The translations under genes were made by a program, and so were the position numbers. From positions 1 to 49,420 of the forward strand of contig NZ_JABAGC010000022.1 of the NCBI RefSeq assembly GCF_012843905.1: 49,420 nt of DNA, in the 5' to 3' direction. Below are positions 27,620 through 36,966 of the stretch, piece by piece; positions within the stretch are counted from its first letter, which is position 1, and each line of letters begins with the position of its first letter. Below the pieces are notes generated by a model. That model was given only the letters and a program-made list of their open reading frames with translations, did not search any database and had not been told where the DNA came from. The stretch comes from Clostridium sp. SM-530-WT-3G. Its GTDB lineage: Bacteria > Bacillota > Clostridia > Clostridiales > Clostridiaceae.

Positions 27620-28282
27620 TTCGGAAATTATTCCTCAGGAACTCTTATTCCTACATTAGCCGGGGGACTTGCAATTGCATATATTATTAAAGATAAATTA
27701 AGTGGGAGTTCAATATATAAAGCTATAATTTTTTCACCATGGATTACACCGACAGTTGCAGTTTCTATAGTGTGGAGTTGGATTTTTGAACCTCGTTATG
27801 GACTTGCTAATAAAGTATTGAATTTTTTGAATATGCCATCATGTCAGTGGCTTAAAAGCTCAGATACTGCTCTTTTAGGAGTAATAATAGTTACAGTATG
27901 GAAAGGATTGGGATGGGCAATGGTATTCTATTTGACAGCATTGGAAAAAGTACCAAATTCATTATATGAAGCTGCTTCTGTTGATGGAGCAGATTCATTT
28001 AGAAAATTTAAAAATATAACTATACCATTAATATCACCAACTACTTTCTTTCTTACAATTATAACAACTATTAATTCTCTTCAGGCATATGACCAAATTC
28101 AGGTATTAACTCAAGGGGGGCCAGCAGGAAGTACAAGGACATTATTGTATTATTACTATCAGACTGCATTTGAGAATTTTAATATTGGAGAAGCTACAGC
28201 AGTTGCTACTGTAATGTTGATAATTATAGGGATATTATCAGGAATACAATTTATAACATCAAAAAAATGGGTGCATTATTAA
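27620..28282 (+). pseudogene. 5'-truncated sugar ABC-transporter permease (MalF/UgpA type)
   Basis: Open frame from before the CelB junction to a TAA at 28280-28282. Recognisable ABC permease sequence starts near GTLIPTLAGGLAIAYII and runs through FSPWITPTVAVSIVWSWIFEPRYGL to the family EAA-loop region EAASVDGADSFRKFKNITIPLISP, ending at a normal C-terminus (FITSKKWVHY). About 80-100 N-terminal residues and the start signal are missing; the frame is joined to the CelB fragment. The permease core is intact, so truncation is recent or the deletion was large and clean. Confidence 0.85.
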
Positions 28283-28295
28283 ACTTGAATGCATT

Positions 28296-28379
28296 GAGGT
28301 AATTGTTTTCTTGTTACTATTTTTATGTGCTCAAAAATGGTTTATGAAAGGTGTAGGGGGCAGTGGTGTAAAAGAATAG
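28296..28379 (+). pseudogene. C-terminal stub of a second ABC permease (MalG/UgpE type)
   Basis: 28 codons (EVIVFLLLFLCAQKWFMKGV then GGSGVKE, TAG) match the usual last segment and tail of MalG-type permeases (final membrane helix, Q-(R/K)-x-(F/Y)-x-K-G...G-x-(V/x)-K). It begins 13 nt after the first permease, where such a gene would normally start, so nearly the whole gene has been deleted in place. Confidence 0.75.
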
Positions 28380-28463
28380 TTTTTTATGTAATAAATAGGA
28401 GGACTGATATTAAATAAGAAGTTTGCAAAGTTACAAGTATTAAAATTGAATTATATATAAAAT

Positions 28464-28507
28464 AAGCTGAAGTAATATGAAATTTTTCATAATTACTTCA
28501 GCTTTTA
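28464..28507 (+). terminator. Rho-independent terminator
   Basis: AAGCTGAAGTAAT...ATTACTTCAGCTT with a nested ATGAAA/TTCAT stem, followed by TTAT. It probably ended the old sugar-transport operon. Confidence 0.75.
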
Positions 28508-28647
28508 TGTTATAATAAAATAGTATGTATAATTGTATTGGATTCTGGAAAAATAAATTGATTGGATGCTAATTATGATATTAAATTGCTTAATATTTTA
28601 TGTATAATTGGAAAATATGACTTTTTACTTAAGAAAACCACTATTTA

Positions 28648-28676
28648 TTGCATAAGAAAAATAATATTAGTATAAT
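28648..28676 (+). promoter_or_regulatory. Candidate promoter of the polysaccharide locus
   Basis: TTGCAT (28648-28653), a 17-nt spacer and perfect TATAAT (28671-28676), 76 nt before the 28752 start. Confidence 0.65.
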
Positions 28677-28751
28677 TCAAAGAGTAGAAATAACAAAATT
28701 AATAAAATTTGCTTTTTAGAAAATATGTTTCCAGATTGGAGGAAAGCTTAA

Positions 28752-30614
28752 ATGAAATACTGGAAGACGTTAATAGTTATGATTATAGATATATTCATGG
28801 TTAACATGGCATATTTATTTTCTATAAATATAGTAAAGGGAGAGCAATTTAGATTAATATCACAAATATATGCTCACGATGTTGTAGCATTGAGTTTAAT
28901 TTATGTTGTATGTTTTTATTTATTTAAAATGTATGAAAGCTTATGGCATTTAACTGGTACAGATGAATTCTTGTTAGGGGTAGGAGGAAATATATCTGCT
29001 GGGATATTATCAATTGCATATACTAGATTGTTGGGTTCAACAATACCTTTAAATGTTTGTGTCGTTGGAATATTATTAAGTATTTTCTTTGTGCTAGGAT
29101 ATAGAATTTTGTATAGAGTATACAGAAGAACTCTTCTTTATATTCCATTTAAATATTCAAGTGATCAAAGAAGAGTAATGATAGTTGGAGCAGGATCTGC
29201 AGGAACTATGCTTATAAATGAAATGATGGCAAGAAGAGAACTTAAATACAATCCAATTGTATTGATTGATGATGATAAAAGTAAACTTGGAAAAAGAATA
29301 TCAGGTGTAAAAATTGAAGGAAATAGATACGATATTCCTTATATTGCAGGTGAGCAAGAAATTGATTTGATTTTAATTGCTATACCATCACTTGATGCTA
29401 AAAATAAGTCTGAAATTATTGATATATGTAAAGAGACTAATTGTAAACTTCAAATAGTTCCAGGAATGTATGAAATAATAAGTGGAAAAGCCACAGTGAG
29501 TAAAATAAAAGATGTAGATTTAGAAGATTTATTAGGAAGAGATCCAATTCAACTTGATAATAAAGGAATAGCTGATTATATAGAAGGAAGAACTATTTTA
29601 ATAACTGGAGCTGGTGGTTCAATAGGATCTGAATTATGTAGACAAATAGCAGTATATAATCCTAAAAGATTAGTATTATTTGATATTTACGAAAATAATG
29701 TTTATGATATTCAAAATGAGCTTAAAGAAGATTATCCAGATCTTGAAATGAGCGTATTAATTGGATCTATAAGAGATAGAGCAAGGTTACATGAAGTATT
29801 TACTAAATATAAGATTGATGTTGTATTCCATGCAGCAGCTCATAAACATGTTCCATTAATGGAAGATAGTCCAAAAGAGGCTATTAAAAATAATGTATTT
29901 GGAACACTTAATTTAGCAAGAGAAGCTAGTGATGCTGGCGTATCGAGATTTGTAATGATATCTACAGATAAAGCTGTTAATCCTACTAATATAATGGGTG
30001 CAACTAAGAGATTATGCGAAATGATTATTCAAGCAATGGATAAGCAATCGAAAACTGAATTTGTTGCAGTAAGATTTGGTAATGTATTAGGAAGTAATGG
30101 ATCTGTTATACCATTATTTAAGAGACAAATTGAACATGGTGGCCCTGTAACAGTTACTCATAAGAAGATAATAAGATACTTTATGCTTATTCCTGAAGCA
30201 GCTCAGCTAGTTCTTCAAGCAGGAGCATTTGCTAAAGGTGGAGAAGTATTCGTATTGGATATGGGTAAACCAGTTAAGATTTATGATTTAGCATGTGATT
30301 TAATAAGACTTTCTGGATTAGAACCAGGAAAAGACATAAAGATTGTATTTACAGGACTTAGACCAGGTGAAAAATTATATGAAGAACTTCTAATGAGTGA
30401 AGAAGGCTTACAAGATACAGTACATGAAAAAATTCATGTTGGTAAACCAACATTTGAAAGTATGGATACATTAGAAGAAAAACTTGAACAGTTGAAAATA
30501 CTGTTACAGATGGATGATATATCAGAGATTAAGCGTCAAATGCAGAAAATAGTACCAACATACCACTATAAGAATGCAGAAGAAATAGCGGCTGATAATG
30601 CTGATAAAGAGTAG
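28752..30614 (+). CDS. Membrane-anchored nucleotide-sugar 4,6-dehydratase (CapD/FlaA1/WbpM type)
   Basis: 620 aa. ATG follows TTGGAGGAAAGC. About four membrane segments (1-125) lead to two Rossmann parts: a CoA-binding-like domain (GAGSAGT at 146-152) and the SDR catalytic domain (GAGGSIGSE from 286). The active-site stretch STDKAVNPTNIMGATKR spans 404-420, with Asp406, Lys407 and Lys419; Met415 replaces the usual Tyr, as known in the long WbpM-type enzymes. The family removes water from UDP-GlcNAc (or related sugars) on the inner membrane face to give a 4-keto-6-deoxy sugar for N-acetylated deoxysugars such as QuiNAc, FucNAc or AATGal. No aminotransferase is in the window, so the final sugar is unknown. 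Confidence 0.92.
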   Translation: MKYWKTLIVMIIDIFMVNMAYLFSINIVKGEQFRLISQIYAHDVVALSLIYVVCFYLFKMYESLWHLTGTDEFLLGVGGNISAGILSIAYTRLLGSTIPLNVCVVGILLSIFFVLGYRILYRVYRRTLLYIPFKYSSDQRRVMIVGAGSAGTMLINEMMARRELKYNPIVLIDDDKSKLGKRISGVKIEGNRYDIPYIAGEQEIDLILIAIPSLDAKNKSEIIDICKETNCKLQIVPGMYEIISGKATVSKIKDVDLEDLLGRDPIQLDNKGIADYIEGRTILITGAGGSIGSELCRQIAVYNPKRLVLFDIYENNVYDIQNELKEDYPDLEMSVLIGSIRDRARLHEVFTKYKIDVVFHAAAHKHVPLMEDSPKEAIKNNVFGTLNLAREASDAGVSRFVMISTDKAVNPTNIMGATKRLCEMIIQAMDKQSKTEFVAVRFGNVLGSNGSVIPLFKRQIEHGGPVTVTHKKIIRYFMLIPEAAQLVLQAGAFAKGGEVFVLDMGKPVKIYDLACDLIRLSGLEPGKDIKIVFTGLRPGEKLYEELLMSEEGLQDTVHEKIHVGKPTFESMDTLEEKLEQLKILLQMDDISEIKRQMQKIVPTYHYKNAEEIAADNADKE

Positions 30615-30641
30615 AATAGAGATTAATTAAGAATTTGAATA

Positions 30642-30680
30642 TAAAAAAGAAAAAGCCAGTTTTGGCTTTTTCTTTTTTAT
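30642..30680. terminator. Bidirectional terminator
   Basis: AAAAAAGAAAAAGCCA / TGGCTTTTTCTTTTTT between the convergent dehydratase and wecB-like genes. Confidence 0.88.
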
Positions 30681-30700
30681 ATAAAATTTTGAACTCGTTA

Positions 30701-31771
30701 TTATTTGTTACCGTATTTTTCAAATATTATATCAGTAATTAACGTAGAAGTATCTCCATTACCAAATGCTGATGGAGGAGTACCTGTTGGGTTAAAGTTA
30801 GTAATAGCACCTATTATTTTATTAGAATCACTACCAACTAGAACATTCCATCCGTTATTAACAGTTTCAACCCATTCAGTTTCATCTCTCATTGTAATAC
30901 AAGGTTTCTTTAAGAAATAAGCTTCCTTTTGAACTCCGCCGCTATCTGTAACTATTTTACAAGCATTTTCTTGAAGAGAAACCATTTCTAAGTAACCTAC
31001 AGGATCTATTATTTTTATATTATCTCCAAGTTTAAGACCATATTGATCAATATATTTTTTTGTTCTTGGGTGAAGTGGAAGAACTATTTTTTGTCCACAT
31101 TCATTTAATCCGTTAACTATTGATGTTAATCTTTCTTGGCTATTTGTATTTTCAGCACGATGGATTGTAGATAATATATAGCTTCCTTTATCTAAACCTA
31201 AATCTTCAGTTATTGTAGAAACTTCTTTTGCTCTTTCTTTAAATAAGTTTATAGCATCATACATAACATCACCTACATTATAAACGCCGTTTGTTATATT
31301 TTCTGCTTTTAAGTTATCTACAGCTGTTTGAGTTGGTGTAAATAGAAGATCTGAAATATGATCTGTAAGAATTCTATTTTGTTCCTCAGGCATAGCTTTG
31401 TTAAAACTTCTAAGACCAGCTTCAACGTGAGCAACAGGTATAAGAAGTTTACTTGCACAAAGTGAACCAGCAAGAGTAGAGTTTGTGTCACCATAAACTA
31501 AAACTATATCTGGTTTTTCTTTCAAGTATATTTCTTCAAGGGCAATAAGCATGCTGCCTGTTTGATGGCCGTGGTTAGATGAGCCTATGCTTAAATTATA
31601 ATCAGGTTTTGGAATTCCAAGCTCATCAAAAAATATATCAGACATATTATTATCATAATGTTGTCCAGTATGTACTAGAATTTCAGTGTTGTTATTTTTT
31701 CTTATTTTATTGGATACCGTAGCTGCTTTTATGAACTGTGGTCTAGCACCTATGACAGTTAGTACTTTCAT
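30701..31771 (-). CDS. wecB: UDP-N-acetylglucosamine 2-epimerase (non-hydrolysing)
   Basis: 356 aa. ATG (minus strand) follows GAGGAGGTAAGTAC. All family blocks are present: VIGARPQFIKAA at the N-terminus, LVHTGQHYDNNMSD, VYGDTNSTLAGS, HVEAGLRS, PEEQNRILTDHIS, STIHRAENT, LPLHPRT and VTDSGGVQKEAYF. The enzyme converts UDP-GlcNAc and UDP-ManNAc in the cytosol; ManNAc or ManNAcA is used in teichoic-acid linkage units and capsules. Length is typical. It is transcribed against the rest of the locus and is separated by a shared terminator, so it has its own control. The divergent region 31772-32059 must hold its promoter, but I see no clean one. Confidence 0.95.
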   Translation of the reverse strand: MKVLTVIGARPQFIKAATVSNKIRKNNNTEILVHTGQHYDNNMSDIFFDELGIPKPDYNLSIGSSNHGHQTGSMLIALEEIYLKEKPDIVLVYGDTNSTLAGSLCASKLLIPVAHVEAGLRSFNKAMPEEQNRILTDHISDLLFTPTQTAVDNLKAENITNGVYNVGDVMYDAINLFKERAKEVSTITEDLGLDKGSYILSTIHRAENTNSQERLTSIVNGLNECGQKIVLPLHPRTKKYIDQYGLKLGDNIKIIDPVGYLEMVSLQENACKIVTDSGGVQKEAYFLKKPCITMRDETEWVETVNNGWNVLVGSDSNKIIGAITNFNPTGTPPSAFGNGDTSTLITDIIFEKYGNK

Positions 31772-32059
31772 GTACTTACCTCCTCTGAATTTTTTTGTAA
31801 TAATTCTAGATATATTTTATCATATATAAACCGTAATATACAATGAACATGTAATAGATTTTGCTAATACCCTATGATATAATTAATAGGTTGAAGCAAA
31901 ATTATGATTTGTGATTAGATCTATACTAATAAAATCTAATTATAAAATAAATTATTAAAATATGTACAGGTTATAATTATCTATTTAAAGGTTGATTTAA
32001 TCATAGAATGGTTAAATTATATTTAGATAGTATTATTTTAGATTAAAGGGGAAATTAAA

Positions 32060-33280
32060 ATGAACATTTTACTTATAAATCATTATGCAGGTTCAGATTA
32101 TCATGGAATGGAATTTAGACCGTATTATATGGCTAGAGAATGGAAAGAGATGGGGCATAATGTAACTATATTAGGTGCAGACTTTTCACATTTAAGAAAG
32201 AACAATCCTGTTATAGAGAGAGATTTTCAAGAGGAAATGGTAAATGGAATAAGATATGTATGGGTTAAGACACCTAAGTATCAAGGAAATGGTGTTGGAA
32301 GAATAAAAAATATTTCGACATTTATGTGGAAGTTAAGAACTAATTATAAAATGATAGCTGATAAATATAAACCAGATGCAGTAATAGCTTCATCAACTTA
32401 TCCTTTAGATGTTTATCCAGCTTATAGAATTGCAAATAGATGCAATGCTAAACTTTGCTTTGAAATACATGATTTATGGCCACTTAGTCCAATGGAAATA
32501 GGAGGATTTTCTAAAAACAATCCTGCTATAGTCATACTTCAAAGAGCAGAGGATTTTGCATTTAAAAATTCAGATGTTATAGTTTCTATTTTACCAGATG
32601 CAGATAAACATATTAAAGAAAGAGGCTTTAGTACAGATAAGTTTGTATATGTTCCAAACGGAATAATAGTAAATGATGAGAAAAAAAATCCTCCAAAAGA
32701 AAAGACAATAGAGAGATTAGAACAGTTGAAGAAAGAAGGATATTTCTTAGTAGGATATACAGGAAATCATTCTCCTGCAAATGTTTTAGATACTCTTATT
32801 GATGCAGGAAAAGAAACAACTGATAAAAAAATTAAGTATGTTTTAGTTGGTAAGGGAAATGTTAAAAATGAATTAATTGAATATGCAAAAGCAAATAATG
32901 TTAGTAATGTAGAATTCTTAGATCCAGTTCTTAAAGATAATATGGATAATGTACTTCAACTATTAGATATATGTTTTATAAGTTTAAAAAAGCAAAATTT
33001 ATTTAATTATGGTGTAAGTCCTAATAAATTATTTGATTATATGATGGCTGCAAGACCTGTTATATATGCTGTAGAAGCATCAAATGATCCTGTTAAAGAT
33101 TGTGGATGTGGTATAAGTGTACCAGCAGAAAACCCAAAAGCAGTAGTAGAAGCTGTTATGAAAATTAAAAAGCTAAGTGATGAAGAAAAAGTAGAGATGG
33201 GAAAACGCGGAAGAGAATATGTATTAGAAAATCATATGTACCATCCATTAGCTGAAAGATTTTTAAATGCAATTAAGTGA
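32060..33280 (+). CDS. Glycosyltransferase, GT4 family (WbuB-like)
   Basis: 406 aa. ATG follows AAAGGGGAAATTAAA. Two Rossmann-like halves (GT-B fold): N-terminal MNILLINHYAG with a G-rich region, FEIHDLWPLSP typical of WbuB/WcaI-like amino-sugar transferases, then VGYTGNHSPANVLDTLI, VLVGKGNVKNELIEYA and the C-terminal donor-binding stretch SPNKLFDYMMAARPVIYA (the E of the usual EX7E is replaced here by the N-K-L-F pattern seen in this subgroup). It adds one sugar to the lipid-linked repeat unit. Donor unknown; an N-acetylated 6-deoxysugar would fit the nearby dehydratase. Confidence 0.88.
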   Translation: MNILLINHYAGSDYHGMEFRPYYMAREWKEMGHNVTILGADFSHLRKNNPVIERDFQEEMVNGIRYVWVKTPKYQGNGVGRIKNISTFMWKLRTNYKMIADKYKPDAVIASSTYPLDVYPAYRIANRCNAKLCFEIHDLWPLSPMEIGGFSKNNPAIVILQRAEDFAFKNSDVIVSILPDADKHIKERGFSTDKFVYVPNGIIVNDEKKNPPKEKTIERLEQLKKEGYFLVGYTGNHSPANVLDTLIDAGKETTDKKIKYVLVGKGNVKNELIEYAKANNVSNVEFLDPVLKDNMDNVLQLLDICFISLKKQNLFNYGVSPNKLFDYMMAARPVIYAVEASNDPVKDCGCGISVPAENPKAVVEAVMKIKKLSDEEKVEMGKRGREYVLENHMYHPLAERFLNAIK

Positions 33281-33352
33281 TGCTCCAAATTTCACATTTA
33301 ATATGCTCCAAATTTAAATTTTAATTTTTCAATTTAAAGGAGGTTTTTTACC

Positions 33353-34339
33353 GTGGCTAAAATATCAATAATTACTCCAGTATATAATGTTGAAGCATGC
33401 ATTGAAAGATGTATAAAATCTATCATTAATCAAACATGCAGTGATTTTGAACTTCTGCTTATAGATGATGGATCTAAAGATAGAAGTATTGAAATTGCAA
33501 AAGAGTTATTAGAAAAGACAGAACTTAATTACAGAATCATAACTCAAGAAAATGCTGGAGTTAGTGCAGCAAGAAACAGAGGTATAAGAGAAGCTACTGG
33601 AGAATTTATTACATTTTTAGATTCAGATGATTATTTTGAAGATACATTTATAGAAAAAATGTATAATAAGGCTAAAGAAACATCTTGCGAGATTGTTTTC
33701 TGTGATTATAGTGAAGTTGATGAAAATGGAAATGTATTAGTTAAAAATAGAACTAATTATTTAAACAGTCCTATAAGAGGAGAAGATGCAGCATTAAGAC
33801 AGCTTAAGGATGAAATAACAATAGGAATGAGAAGTGCAATTTATAAAACATCTCTTATTAAAGGGCATAATCTTACATTTGACAGTACTAGAAAGTACGG
33901 AGAAGATATGATTTTTGTTGTTAAAGCATTATTATTTGCTAACAGGGTTATTTCAGTAAACGAAGTTCTTGCTTATTATGTAATATGGAGTAATTCAGTC
34001 ACTCAAAATGTTTCGTTAAAACATCTTGACTGTTACAATTCATACATAGATTTATTAGAATATGTGGAATTTGATGAAAAATATAAACCTATAACAAAAT
34101 ATCTTGTTGAATTCAAAATTCCTTATTCAATAGCGCACATATTTTCAGTATTTACAAAGGATGAAAATTTTACTGAAAATCTTATGGATTTCTTAGAAAG
34201 AGATGATATAAAGAAAGCATTAAAGAAATATAAGATGCAAAAACTAAATCTATATAATTTAAGATTCTTGATTCAAAGTAAGGGAATGCTACATTGCCCA
34301 GAATTTATGATGAAAGTATTTGGAAAGCTTAGAAAATAA
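33353..34339 (+). CDS. Glycosyltransferase, GT2 family
   Basis: 328 aa from GTG at 33353, after AAAGGAGG. GT-A fold: KISIITPVYNVEACIERCI at the start, LIDDGSKDRS, NAGVSAARNRGI and the metal-binding FLDSDDYF near residue 90. The C-terminal 200 residues are variable, as usual for acceptor specificity. It likely transfers one sugar of the repeat unit. It is in the same direction and closely spaced with the flippase gene (46 nt), consistent with one operon. Substrate not predictable. Confidence 0.9.
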   Translation: MAKISIITPVYNVEACIERCIKSIINQTCSDFELLLIDDGSKDRSIEIAKELLEKTELNYRIITQENAGVSAARNRGIREATGEFITFLDSDDYFEDTFIEKMYNKAKETSCEIVFCDYSEVDENGNVLVKNRTNYLNSPIRGEDAALRQLKDEITIGMRSAIYKTSLIKGHNLTFDSTRKYGEDMIFVVKALLFANRVISVNEVLAYYVIWSNSVTQNVSLKHLDCYNSYIDLLEYVEFDEKYKPITKYLVEFKIPYSIAHIFSVFTKDENFTENLMDFLERDDIKKALKKYKMQKLNLYNLRFLIQSKGMLHCPEFMMKVFGKLRK

Positions 34340-34385
34340 ACAAAATTAGTGATTTCATATTGTTTATTTTATAGTGGAGGATAAA

Positions 34386-35855
34386 ATGCATAAATCGATA
34401 TCAAAGAATGCTATGTTTAAAGCAGCATTAAATTTATTTAATATAATCCTGCCTATATTAGTAACATCATCTGTTAACAGAGCCCTTGGAGCTACTAATA
34501 TAGGATACATAACAATTGGTGAATCTTATACATCATATTTCTTAATATTTGCGAGTTTTGGAATATATCAATATGGGTTAAGAGAAATAAGTAAGGCAAG
34601 AAGTGATGAAAAAAAGCTTAGCCAGACATTTACAAGTCTATTTTTGATTACGGTATTTACTAATATTGTTGTTACAATAATATATTTGGTCTTTATGACA
34701 ACATGCTATAAGGATAGAGAATATTATTATACATGTATAGTTTTAGGGTTTAATTTATTTTCTAATACATTCTATGTAGAATGGATAAATGAAGCATTAG
34801 AGAATTACAGTTTTATAACTGTAAAGACAATAATAATAAGAATAGTATATTCTATTTTAATAATTGCTCTTATAACAGAGACAGAAAAGTTTAATCTTTA
34901 TATATACATAGTTGTAGCATTTAATTTCATAAATAATATTGCAAGTTATATATATGTACGAAAAAGTGTTAAATTTGACTTTTCAGATTTGCAGATTCTT
35001 AAACATATTAAGCCAATGTTTTTTGTGGTTATTTTATCTAATATAGGTGTTTTATATACTCAAGTAGATAAAATAATGCTTACTAATGTACCAGGTGGTG
35101 CTGATGTTAAGGGACTAGCATACTATGGAAATTCTCAAAAAATAATGACTATAATAAATACACTTGTGTTTACAATAATACAGGTTACTATTCCTAGATT
35201 ATCACATTACCTGGGAAATAATAAAAAAGAAGATTATATAGCTCTTTTAAATAAAGTAATAAAAATTTATTTCTTATTACTTTTCCCAGCATCAATAGGA
35301 TTATTTACAATATCACGACAAGCTATGGGTATTTATGGAGGACCTGATTTTGTTTTAGGCGGAAGTGTTATGGCTGTCTTTGCACTTTACATGATTATAG
35401 GTGGAATAGAAACAGTTATATCTCAACAAATGATTTACCTTAATGGGCGTGAAAAGGATGACGTTTATTTAGTATTAATAGGTGGTATTATAAATGTAGT
35501 CTTAAATATTATACTTATATTTATAGGAAGACTTAATGCAGTTACTGCAATTTCAACTACATTTGTAGCTAATTTAATACTATTATGCTTAGAGTATATA
35601 TTTGTCAAAAAAGAAATGAAACTTAACGTAAAGATGTTTTCTTTTGATAATATGAAGTATTTATATTATTCATTATTATTTATTCCAGTTGCATATGTAA
35701 TTGACAAAGCAATAGATAATATTTATTTATCATGTATATGTATAATGGCTGCATGTGGGTTGTTATATTTAGGTATACTATTCTTTACTAAAGATAAAAT
35801 GTTCTTAGAATTAGTAGATAAGATGCTAATAAAATTAAAATTAAAAAAATCATAA
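34386..35855 (+). CDS. wzx: Polysaccharide flippase (Wzx-like, MOP superfamily)
   Basis: 489 aa from ATG at 34386; GGAGG at 34376-34380 is 5 nt upstream, so the in-frame GTG at 34374 is not used. About 12-14 hydrophobic segments throughout, with a typical MOP-family N-terminus (ISKNAMFKAALNLFNIILPILVTSSVNRALGA region) and GIYQYGLREISKAR. It moves undecaprenyl-linked repeat units across the membrane. In a phosphocholine context the TacF flippase of pneumococcus is the functional parallel, but I cannot tell from sequence whether this protein also demands a choline-bearing substrate. Confidence 0.9.
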   Translation: MHKSISKNAMFKAALNLFNIILPILVTSSVNRALGATNIGYITIGESYTSYFLIFASFGIYQYGLREISKARSDEKKLSQTFTSLFLITVFTNIVVTIIYLVFMTTCYKDREYYYTCIVLGFNLFSNTFYVEWINEALENYSFITVKTIIIRIVYSILIIALITETEKFNLYIYIVVAFNFINNIASYIYVRKSVKFDFSDLQILKHIKPMFFVVILSNIGVLYTQVDKIMLTNVPGGADVKGLAYYGNSQKIMTIINTLVFTIIQVTIPRLSHYLGNNKKEDYIALLNKVIKIYFLLLFPASIGLFTISRQAMGIYGGPDFVLGGSVMAVFALYMIIGGIETVISQQMIYLNGREKDDVYLVLIGGIINVVLNIILIFIGRLNAVTAISTTFVANLILLCLEYIFVKKEMKLNVKMFSFDNMKYLYYSLLFIPVAYVIDKAIDNIYLSCICIMAACGLLYLGILFFTKDKMFLELVDKMLIKLKLKKS

Positions 35856-35868
35856 ATAATCTTAATTT

Positions 35869-35896
35869 ACAATGAATAATATGTATTATTCATTGT
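35869..35896. repeat. 13-bp perfect inverted repeat in the 35855-35962 gap
   Basis: ACAATGAATAATA and TATTATTCATTGT around TG, followed by GAATTTTT. It may act as a weak terminator or attenuator between wzx and the next glycosyltransferase. Confidence 0.6.
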
Positions 35897-35961
35897 GAAT
35901 TTTTCATAATTTGGATATAATGAAAATTGTGATTTCACAGGATAAATAGGAGATAAATAAT

Positions 35962-36948
35962 ATGGACAAAGAAAGAGCAAGTCAACATAAGTTAATTAGT
36001 ATAGTAGTGCCAATATATAATGTAGAAAAATATTTACCTAAGTGTATTGAGAGTATATTAAATCAGACTTATAAAAACTTTGAATTGATTTTAGTTGATG
36101 ATGGTGCAAAAGATAACTGCGGAAAGATATGCGATGAGTATGCTCAAAAAGATAATAGAATAATTGTAATACATAAAGAAAATGGTGGATTAAGTTCAGC
36201 GAGAAATGCTGGAATAGACATTGCAAAGGGTGAATATATAGGATTTGTTGATAGTGATGACTGGATTCAAAGTGAAATGTATGAAAAGTTAGTTTATTTA
36301 ATAGAAAACTACAATGCTGATATAGCTCAATGTGAATTTATAAATGCACCTTATGAAGATATAAAAATTCAACCTGAAGAGGAAGTTATAAAAACTTTTA
36401 CTAACATAGAAGGATTAAATAACTTATATAATGATATGTATGTATCTACAGTTGTTGCATGGAACAAACTATATAAAACTTCCTTATTTAAGGAAATAAG
36501 ATATCCTAATGGAAAGATTCATGAAGATGAAGGAACTACATATAAATTAATATTTAATGCTAAAAAGATAGTATATACAAATCAAAAATATTACTATTAC
36601 AGACAAACACCAAATAGTATTACTAATGCAGCATTTAATAAGAAAAGACTTAATATATTAGATGTGTTTGATGAAAAAATAAAATACATGAGTAAAATTA
36701 ATAATGATGATTTATATGCAAAAACATTAAAGTGGTATTTCTTTAAAGTTATTAATCTCTATTTTGAATGTCATAAAAATCTAAAAGATGATAAAGAAAC
36801 CCTAGATATGATTGATAGAAGAGCTAAAGAAGCATATTCAATGTATTTAGGAGCAAAAGGGAAAGAAACAAAATGGGTTGCATTATTTACAATATTTAAG
36901 ATAAATCCTAATTTATATAATTTTATAATAAATAAATTAAATGGTTGA
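35962..36948 (+). CDS. Glycosyltransferase, GT2 family
   Basis: 328 aa. ATG follows AGGAGATAAATAAT. Clear GT-A motifs: LISIVVPIYNVEKYLPKCI, LVDDGAKDNCG, NGGLSSARNAGI and FVDSDDW near residue 95, then HEDEGTTYKL. This resembles capsule EpsJ/CpsI-type enzymes using UDP-sugars. The stop is 18 nt before the start of the CW-repeat MBL gene, so these two are translationally close and almost surely co-transcribed. Donor and acceptor unknown. Confidence 0.9.
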   Translation: MDKERASQHKLISIVVPIYNVEKYLPKCIESILNQTYKNFELILVDDGAKDNCGKICDEYAQKDNRIIVIHKENGGLSSARNAGIDIAKGEYIGFVDSDDWIQSEMYEKLVYLIENYNADIAQCEFINAPYEDIKIQPEEEVIKTFTNIEGLNNLYNDMYVSTVVAWNKLYKTSLFKEIRYPNGKIHEDEGTTYKLIFNAKKIVYTNQKYYYYRQTPNSITNAAFNKKRLNILDVFDEKIKYMSKINNDDLYAKTLKWYFFKVINLYFECHKNLKDDKETLDMIDRRAKEAYSMYLGAKGKETKWVALFTIFKINPNLYNFIINKLNG

Positions 36949-36966
36949 TAGGAGAGGAAGTATAAT

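Larger units (their letters stand above)
28380..28751. other. 372-nt spacer before the polysaccharide locus
   Basis: A GGAGG at 28398-28402 without a usable start may be the remnant of the next deleted transport gene. A hairpin terminator at 28464-28507 and the promoter at 28648-28676 follow. The rest is AT-rich without features I can name. Confidence 0.55.
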
